Below, one piece after another: positions 59,021 through 64,000 of a DNA stretch of 64,000 bases (its first letter is position 1; each line of letters opens with the position of its first letter). A program made the translations under genes and the position numbers. A model generated the notes under the pieces. That model saw only the letters and a list, made by a program, of their open reading frames with translations, was not told where the DNA came from and made no database searches. This stretch comes from Bacillus sp. REN16 (lineage in GTDB: Bacteria; Bacillota; Bacilli; Bacillales; Bacillaceae_L). The stretch spans positions 124,001 to 188,000 of the forward strand of contig NZ_JAJFZK010000007.1 of the NCBI RefSeq assembly GCF_020731355.1. Direction: 5' to 3'.

Positions 59021-59638
59021 TTATTTTCCAATAAACATTTGAGTCCAGTAATGCCTCTTCGATCCGCCTTCTGCATATCCAACACCAATATGTGTAACAT
59101 CAGCCTTTAAAATATTTGCACGATGTCCTGGGCTATTCATCCATGCATTTACGACTTCCTGTGGTGTTCTTTGTCCAGCTGCAATATTTTCTGCGGCTGT
59201 CCGATACGAAATACCAAAGTTTCGCATCATCGTAAATGGAGAGCCATAAGTTGGTGATGTATGATCAAAGTAATTTCGATCCCTCATGTCAACAGATTTA
59301 TACCGTGCTACGCGTGACAGCTCCCAATCAATCTTTAATGCTGACAATCCATATTTTGCACGTTGTTGATTGGTTAATGTGATAACCTGATTCTCGATGC
59401 TTTTGACATTTTCCAAAATTGGAATCGTAACTTTCTGCCCTGGATAAATGAGGTTGGGGTTACGAAATTGTGGGTTTGCAGAAATAATTTCCGACAATCC
59501 TACCTGGTAACGTACAGCAATTTTCCAAAGAGAATCCCCATGCTGTACAGTATATGTACTTGTACCTTGTCCATTTGCAATCATTGGACTACTTAAGACA
59601 AACAGTAAACTCGTAATAAATAACAATATTTTTTTCAA
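59021..59638 (-). CDS. Secreted LysM-CAP domain protein (YkwD-like)
   Basis: 205 residues: signal peptide (KKILLFITSLLFVLSSPMIANGQ), one LysM domain (about 30-75; YTVQHGDSLWKIAVRYQVGLSEI), and a CAP/SCP domain (about 85-203; LTNQQRAKYGLSALKIDWELSRVARYKSVDMRDRNYFDHTSP). Anchored non-covalently to peptidoglycan by LysM. I start at the TTG (59638) with AAGGAGG 7 bases upstream; the frame above it has no ribosome site. Shares CAP type with the ylbC product. Confidence 0.87.
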   Translation of the reverse strand: MKKILLFITSLLFVLSSPMIANGQGTSTYTVQHGDSLWKIAVRYQVGLSEIISANPQFRNPNLIYPGQKVTIPILENVKSIENQVITLTNQQRAKYGLSALKIDWELSRVARYKSVDMRDRNYFDHTSPTYGSPFTMMRNFGISYRTAAENIAAGQRTPQEVVNAWMNSPGHRANILKADVTHIGVGYAEGGSKRHYWTQMFIGK

Positions 59639-59810
59639 TCTTGTCCCTCCTTTCCATGTTAGTTTGACCATAAATGAAGAAATTTCACATAAAATATTTT
59701 TTATTTTTCGTGACATATTAATGTCAAACGTTGCAACTTGAATCTTTTCGTACTATTATTATACTGAGAACATATAAATCGTTAGTTGACGGTTTTTGGA
59801 GGGAATTTAA

Positions 59811-60179
59811 ATGAGATTTGAAAATACGGGGATTGAAAACGTAACAATCGAACTACCAAGAATAACTGACATAATGAGATCAGAAGGATTTATCCTCGCA
59901 GGTCAGTGGGATTATGAAAGAATTACATACGATCGAAAGTTTGAAATTAAAGGTGATATTTACTACCTTCGCGTTCAAGGCTATGCAGTAGAAGGAATTA
60001 TCGAAGAAAATGCAACAGATGCAGTCATCAAGCTTCTTACTCCATTTTTAGGTAAATACTATTATCCTCATGGAGTTGAATATGGCGAAGATGAAAATTT
60101 CCCAAAATCACTAGTGGATCAATGCAATCGCATCCTTGCAAAAGTAAAACAAGAAATCGACGCCGTTGTAAATGCATAA
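59811..60179 (+). CDS. YugN-like family protein
   Basis: 122 residues, soluble, mixed alpha/beta, with RFENTGIENVTIELPRITDIMRSEGFILAGQWDYERITYDRKFEI and a C-terminal KYYYPHGVEYGEDENFPKSLVDQC, typical of the YugN family. Function unknown. Plus strand, ATG with a GGAGGGAATTTAA site. Converges on the Asp23-family gene. Confidence 0.82.
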   Translation: MRFENTGIENVTIELPRITDIMRSEGFILAGQWDYERITYDRKFEIKGDIYYLRVQGYAVEGIIEENATDAVIKLLTPFLGKYYYPHGVEYGEDENFPKSLVDQCNRILAKVKQEIDAVVNA

Positions 60180-60223
60180 TTACGAAAAGGGAAAGCGCAG
60201 CTTTAGGTGATAAAAATGCATAC

Positions 60224-60253
60224 AAAAAGGAACAGTCAATGCTGTTCCTTTTT
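60224..60253. terminator. Bidirectional terminator between YugN-like and Asp23-family genes
   Basis: Perfect 12-base stem AAAAAGGAACAG/CTGTTCCTTTTT with a 6-base loop. Confidence 0.92.
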
Positions 60254-60255
60254 TG

Positions 60256-60618
60256 TTATGTCGTCGCAAGTGCATGTGAATTTGTAAGTCCCTCTACCTT
60301 AATTGTTAAATTCGAAAGACTAATACCAGTCATGCTTTTTATCTCATGTAAAATAGCTTGCTGTAAAAGCTCACAGGTCTTCTTAATTTCCAAACCATAT
60401 TCAATCGCAATCTTGACCTCAAGAGAAATTTCTTCTTCTTCTTCAATAACAGTTATCCCGTTTTTATGGAAATTACGATGGAGAATGCCGCTTACACCAT
60501 CCTTAAAGCCGGAAACAATCGTTACTCCTTCCATATCCTCAGCGCAAATCGAAGCAATCATCGCCAACACATCATTCTTAATATAAAGGGAACCATTTTC
60601 TAATGACTTTCGAACCAA
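60256..60618 (-). CDS. Asp23/Gls24-family envelope stress protein
   Basis: 120 residues: SLYIKNDVLAMIASICAEDMEGVTIVSGFKDGVSGIL, an acidic stretch (EEEEEISLEVKIAIEYGLEI) and CELLQQAILHEIKSMTGISLSNLTIKVEGL, the Asp23 fold. The place fits B. subtilis ylbA, but I cannot confirm homology. The TTG at 60618 is best spaced from AAGGAG; a GTG three codons up is too close. Confidence 0.8.
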   Translation of the reverse strand: MVRKSLENGSLYIKNDVLAMIASICAEDMEGVTIVSGFKDGVSGILHRNFHKNGITVIEEEEEISLEVKIAIEYGLEIKKTCELLQQAILHEIKSMTGISLSNLTIKVEGLTNSHALATT

Positions 60619-60713
60619 CCCAACCACACTCCTTCACATTTTCAAAACCACTAAGGTTACTCCTACCATATGCAATATGGAATGAATTGGGCACTAGTCT
60701 ATTCATACTTTTT

Positions 60714-61223
60714 TCAGATAACCTTACGAAGCTCCCAAGTTAAAAATCTACCATCCTTCTTCGTACATCTCATCCCTAATTTTTCAAACAACTGAATTGA
60801 CTGATAATTACTATCACTGCATTCCATTAACACTTTTTTCGCATCGGCTTGTGAAACAAGCCAATCAATTAAAGCATCAACAGCTTCATAAGTTAAACTC
60901 GTCTTTTGATAATCACGATTCATCGTATACGTCAATTGGACGTTACCTTTCTTATCTGGTTTCCCATGAAGATAAATATCGCCAATAATCCGTTTATCAG
61001 CGTAATTAATGATTAGCCATAATCCCCATCCATAATATTTCTCGTCCTTCTCAAGCTTTTCTATATAAAACGGAAGAATTCCTGTTATTAATGGAGATGG
61101 CCAGTTTTGTGGAATCGTTATAGGTGATCGTTTTTCAAGTTCTTTGCGATGAAAAACTAATGATTTGGCAATATCCAAAGAACATGGAACCAATAATAAG
61201 TTTTCTGTAAAGATCTCAATCAT
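60714..61223 (-). CDS. GNAT-family N-acetyltransferase
   Basis: 169 residues of the RimJ/RimL type: IFTENLLLVPCSLDIAKSLV start, WGLWLIINYADKRIIGDIYLHGKPDKKGNVQLTYTMNRDYQKTSLTYEAVDALIDWL (motif A lacks the classic Q-x-x-G-x-G but has QKTSLTYEA), and SIQLFEKLGMRC. Substrate unknown. Start at 61223 has GAGGGGAG 9 bases upstream. Confidence 0.82.
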   Translation of the reverse strand: MIEIFTENLLLVPCSLDIAKSLVFHRKELEKRSPITIPQNWPSPLITGILPFYIEKLEKDEKYYGWGLWLIINYADKRIIGDIYLHGKPDKKGNVQLTYTMNRDYQKTSLTYEAVDALIDWLVSQADAKKVLMECSDSNYQSIQLFEKLGMRCTKKDGRFLTWELRKVI

Positions 61224-61290
61224 CCTTAACACTCCCCTCTTACCAAAATGAAAATTACTAGTGATAATGTGAAACGAAATACAAAATAAA

Positions 61291-61325
61291 AAGGTGCTCT
61301 AGAACATTGTATTCTAGAACACCTT
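61291..61325 (-). terminator. Terminator of ctaM
   Basis: 14-base stem with one mismatch (AAGGTGCTCTAGAA/TTCTAGAACACCTT), A-rich before and T-rich after (TTTTTATTTTG on the minus strand). Confidence 0.85.
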
Positions 61326-61356
61326 ATACATATTACAAACAATCATATCGAATCAT

Positions 61357-61818
61357 TCAAAACCCTAATATTGCTTTCAACATGGATGTTGTTTCCCCGC
61401 CCTTATAAAAGACATACAACAGGAAGTAGACTGCTACACCCGTTATGGCTGAGAAAAACCAAATGATGCTTGTAATTGGTCCAACCTTGCGGTGTTTTGC
61501 AATTTTATTTTTATAGCCGAGATATAATGTAACGACTCCGAATATGGCACCAGTTGTTGCCAGAAAGATATGAAAGATTAAGAAAATCGTATAGTACACC
61601 TTCACATCGTCTGGACCACCAAAAGATGTATTACCAATAAATACGGTTCTGGACATATAAATAATAAAAAAGATTAAAGCAAAAATAGCAGCAATTGTCA
61701 TCGCTTTTTTATGAGCAGCAATATTTTTCTGTTTAATAAAATACCAACCTATGGCAACAGTTACTGCACTTAAAATGATAAAAGTCGTGCTCAATGTAGG
61801 AAGAATCGGTAAACTCAT
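61357..61818 (-). CDS. ctaM: DUF420 cytochrome oxidase assembly membrane protein (CtaM/YozB family)
   Basis: 153 residues, four membrane segments. The family histidines appear at KQKNIAAHKKAMTIAAI, FLIFHIFLAT and KNKIAKHRKVG. In Staphylococcus aureus, CtaM is needed for the aa3-type oxidase; the location beside ctaG here supports the same role. The ATG has a GAGAGGTT site. Followed by ctaG 40 bases on. Confidence 0.87.
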   Translation of the reverse strand: MSLPILPTLSTTFIILSAVTVAIGWYFIKQKNIAAHKKAMTIAAIFALIFFIIYMSRTVFIGNTSFGGPDDVKVYYTIFLIFHIFLATTGAIFGVVTLYLGYKNKIAKHRKVGPITSIIWFFSAITGVAVYFLLYVFYKGGETTSMLKAILGF

Positions 61819-61858
61819 TTTTAACCTCTCTAACTTACTTTCTTTATTTACACTCGTT

Positions 61859-62779
61859 TTAATTCGTTTGCGGTTTAAGTAATTGTTCTTTTTGTAATCG
61901 CTCGTCTAGTAATTTTTCTTCTTCTCGTTCTTTACGAACCCATTCAAAGAATACTTTACTAAGTAGAACCGCGTACACAAACTCTTGAATAATTTTCATA
62001 ATGACACCGCCAGTACGTTGGTCTTCAAGCGGTGGCATAAAGTTAAACATCTCTGGACCAGTAAGGTTGATACTGCTTAGCATGGAGGCAGGTACACAAA
62101 GTGCAAGAGCAGTCATCCACGAACTAAGATCTGTATACGTTGAATACATTGCTGTATCTGAAAAAATGATTAGGGCACATGCGGGTGTTAATAACATACC
62201 GTCTGCAAAAATATACCCAACTTTTTTGAGACCACTTAATGTGTTCCACTCTTCTAATTTATTGATTAGGGGCCACCACATGAAGAAAGCAGCAATAAAA
62301 ATAAAAATCGTCGTTGAAGCATGAATAATTACATTTATTTTTACAAAATCAAAAACCAGTGGAATATGATACATAGAGAATGAACCATTAAATAACACTA
62401 ATGCAATTAAAGGCTTTGTTAGAAATTTAAAAATTGGCTTGATTGCTTTGAGATTGATAAACTTCCTCCACAACCAATTTGGGATACCTAATATAAAAAA
62501 TGCCGGGACAATTAAGTAAAGAACTGCCATTTGTATCATATGAGCAGTCATCGTCATGTGACCCAATAGATCAATCGGACTTCCTTTACATATATAAAGT
62601 AGGATAATCCCAATCACAAATAAAATCCTTGTTTTAATAGATGTAGGTTCAGAATGAGCAAATCGATGTCTCATTGGACCAACAATCATAAAGTAAAGAA
62701 GCGTAACGATTAAAAGTGACGCTAAAAAATAGGGACTCCATAATGCCCGAAAACCAAAGATATCTATAGACATCTCCAT
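61859..62779 (-). CDS. ctaG: Cytochrome oxidase assembly protein CtaG
   Basis: 306 residues, seven to eight membrane segments: FGFRALWSPYFLASLLIVTLLYF, LLGHMTMTAHMIQMAVLYLIVPAFFILGIPNWLWRK, FVFFNGSFSMYHIPLVFD-type and GGVIMKIIQEFVYAV. The family (Caa3_CtaG) inserts copper into caa3/aa3 oxidases in Bacillus. Two ATGs are possible: 62779 (close to GGGG) or 62773 (10 bases away). Lies just after ctaF. Confidence 0.93.
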   Translation of the reverse strand: MEMSIDIFGFRALWSPYFLASLLIVTLLYFMIVGPMRHRFAHSEPTSIKTRILFVIGIILLYICKGSPIDLLGHMTMTAHMIQMAVLYLIVPAFFILGIPNWLWRKFINLKAIKPIFKFLTKPLIALVLFNGSFSMYHIPLVFDFVKINVIIHASTTIFIFIAAFFMWWPLINKLEEWNTLSGLKKVGYIFADGMLLTPACALIIFSDTAMYSTYTDLSSWMTALALCVPASMLSSINLTGPEMFNFMPPLEDQRTGGVIMKIIQEFVYAVLLSKVFFEWVRKEREEEKLLDERLQKEQLLKPQTN

Positions 62780-62924
62780 CTCACCCCTCTTAATAATATA
62801 AACAATATGTACATACTATTAATTATACTCCTAGGGAAATCGCCATGCAAACAAACCATTTATGAACATTTCATGTCAATAGAACAAAATCACAATAACT
62901 CGAACTTCATGTACTTAAGTATTG

Positions 62925-62953
62925 AAAAAAGCCGGTTTTTACACCGACTTTTT
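62925..62953 (-). terminator. Terminator of ctaF (cta operon)
   Basis: Stem AAAAAGCCGGT/ACCGACTTTTT with one mismatch, followed on the minus strand by TTTTTTCAATAC. It ends the ctaD-E-F unit. Confidence 0.82.
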
Positions 62954-62961
62954 CGTAAATC

Positions 62962-63288
62962 TTACCACCAAATGATTGTCATGAAGCAAAGGACTGTTAC
63001 AGCAGCAATTAATATTCCTGAGAACATGAACATCTTTGGTGCTTCATGTCCTTTATGATTCATGTGCATAAAGTAAAACAATTGTAAGATTACCTGTATA
63101 ACAGCTAGAAGCAGGATTAACGGTACAACAACATAAGGTGAAAATTGACCTGATCCAACTGCAATAAAGGCAATGATAGTAAGAAAAATCATGAGTGCAA
63201 ATGAAATAACATGATGTTTCATTTCTTCCGCACTTTTTCTTCTACGATAGGCTAAATCAACATTTGTGTTATTTGAGTTATTTGCCAT
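62962..63288 (-). CDS. ctaF: Cytochrome c oxidase subunit IV (CtaF)
   Basis: 108 residues, three membrane segments: SFALMIFLTIIAFIAVG, VVVPLILLLAVIQVILQLFYFMHMNH and MFMFSGILIAAVTVLCFMTIIWW. Small oxidase subunit with the conserved YFMHMNHKG. I start at 63288, with GGTGGGA 7 bases away, four bases after the ctaE stop. Confidence 0.95.
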   Translation of the reverse strand: MANNSNNTNVDLAYRRRKSAEEMKHHVISFALMIFLTIIAFIAVGSGQFSPYVVVPLILLLAVIQVILQLFYFMHMNHKGHEAPKMFMFSGILIAAVTVLCFMTIIWW

Positions 63289-63292
63289 GTGT

Positions 63293-63913
63293 TTATCCCA
63301 CCATTCCCATAAGATATACAACAGTAAAGATGAACACCCACACTACGTCAATAAAGTGCCAGTAAAGGCTAAAGACATAAAACTTAGGTGCGTTATATAA
63401 ATCTAATCCACGATTGCCATTTCGAATCATAATGGTAAGAGCCCAACATAATCCGAATAGTACGTGAGCACCGTGAGTTCCAACGAGTAAATAGAATGCA
63501 GAACCAAATGCACTACCTGTGATAGTATGACCTAAATGTACATAATGCTGAAACTCATAGATTTCTAATCCTAAGAAAGCTGCTCCAAGTAGGACAGTTA
63601 GACCTAACCAGATCTGCATTTTTTTAAAATTAAAATTTTTCATATGGTACATCGCGTACACACTAGTTAATGAACTTGTTAAAAGGATCATCGTCATTGC
63701 AAAAGCAAGTGGAATTTCAAACAAGTCCTGTGTTGATGGTCCTGTACCGTTACTTTTATTTAATGCTAAATATGTTGCAAATAGAGAAGCGAATAGAACT
63801 GTTTCGCCTCCAAGGAAAAGCCAGAAACCGATAAATTTATTTTTTCCTTCAAGGGTCGCTTTTTCAGGCTCAGCAGGAAAAGTTTCAGCTGTTAATTTTT
63901 CTTCTACATGCAT
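63293..63913 (-). CDS. ctaE: Cytochrome c oxidase subunit III (CtaE)
   Basis: 206 residues, five membrane segments: FIGFWLFLGGETVLFASLFATYLA, GAFLGLEIYEFQHYV, FGSAFYLLVGTHGAHVLFGLCWA and FYVFSLYWHFIDVVWVFIFTVVYLMG carry the subunit III conserved glutamate and histidines. ATG overlaps the ctaD stop as TAATG, so ctaD, ctaE and ctaF are coupled. Confidence 0.96.
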   Translation of the reverse strand: MHVEEKLTAETFPAEPEKATLEGKNKFIGFWLFLGGETVLFASLFATYLALNKSNGTGPSTQDLFEIPLAFAMTMILLTSSLTSVYAMYHMKNFNFKKMQIWLGLTVLLGAAFLGLEIYEFQHYVHLGHTITGSAFGSAFYLLVGTHGAHVLFGLCWALTIMIRNGNRGLDLYNAPKFYVFSLYWHFIDVVWVFIFTVVYLMGMVG

Positions 63914-64000
63914 TATGCCTCAACCCCTTTCTTATCATCATCGTCCATTAAATCTGCTTTATGAATATGGTATCCATGATCGTCAATTATTGAACGCAAG
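63913..64000 (-). CDS. ctaD: Cytochrome c oxidase subunit I (CtaD), C-terminal end only
   Basis: The last 28 codons are in the window, giving LRSIIDDHGYHIHKADLMDD and a terminal KKGVEA, then TAA overlapping the ctaE ATG. No domain motif lies in this piece; identity rests on position upstream of ctaE and on the histidine-rich acidic tail. Confidence 0.8.
   Translation of the reverse strand, partial: LRSIIDDHGYHIHKADLMDDDDKKGVEA

Overview
The window is a stretch of chromosome from a low-GC, endospore-forming member of the Bacillaceae. Gene content and order follow Bacillus subtilis (pyr operon, ileS-divIVA-ylm, sigG-sigE-spoIIGA, ftsZ-ftsA, the mur/mra division cluster, the ylb genes, and the cta cytochrome oxidase genes). 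The differences point to a related genus rather than B. subtilis itself: no bpr next to ftsZ, no ylmA next to sigG, an acyl-CoA carboxylase cassette between panE and ylbP, and two families of short interspersed repeats. No phage, insertion sequence, CRISPR array, tRNA or rRNA was seen. Almost everything lies on the minus strand; the exceptions are ylbP, tmcAL, ylbJ, csfG, a DUF7147-like gene, a PaaI-type thioesterase and a YugN-like gene.

Layout, left to right (minus-strand operons are transcribed right to left). 1-5.9 kb: pyrR-pyrP-pyrB-pyrC-carA, with a consensus sigma-A promoter and three PyrR attenuators. 5.9-11.4 kb: rluD-type gene, lspA, ylyA and ileS, with a T-box leader. 11.4-15.5 kb: divIVA and the ylm/sepF division genes. 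15.6-18.4 kb: sigG, sigE and spoIIGA, with a candidate sigma-F promoter before sigG and a 22-base-spaced promoter before spoIIGA. 18.5-38.4 kb: the complete division and wall cluster from ftsZ back to mraZ. It includes an odd free-standing MurF-like N-terminal domain plus a 37-codon ORF between murE and mraY, and 10-base-spaced GTGG repeats before mraZ. 38.5-46.9 kb: bshC, a DUF3397 gene, panE, acyl-CoA carboxylase, ylbP, gerR and an enoyl-CoA hydratase. 47-61 kb: rpmF and the ylb genes, with the forespore RNA csfG between ylbG and rsmD. 61.3-64 kb: ctaM, ctaG, ctaF, ctaE and the tail of ctaD.

The genes fall into a few linked jobs: UMP synthesis under PyrR control; lipid II synthesis and septation (murE, mraY, murD, murG, murB, FtsW/PBP pairs, ftsL, divIB, ftsA, ftsZ, sepF, divIVA); the switch from vegetative septation to spore development (spoIIGA, sigE, sigG, spoVD, spoVE, ylbJ, gerR, ylbD, csfG); and assembly of the aa3-type oxidase.

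The least expected structure is in the intergenic DNA. Repeat family B (three copies and a possible stub) is a roughly 125-190 base foldable element. Each copy ends in a perfect inverted repeat whose sequence differs between copies, and several internal stems change in a compensatory way. Repeat family A (four copies, about 120 bases) is a long hairpin; two copies sit precisely between a transcription attenuator and the gene it controls.
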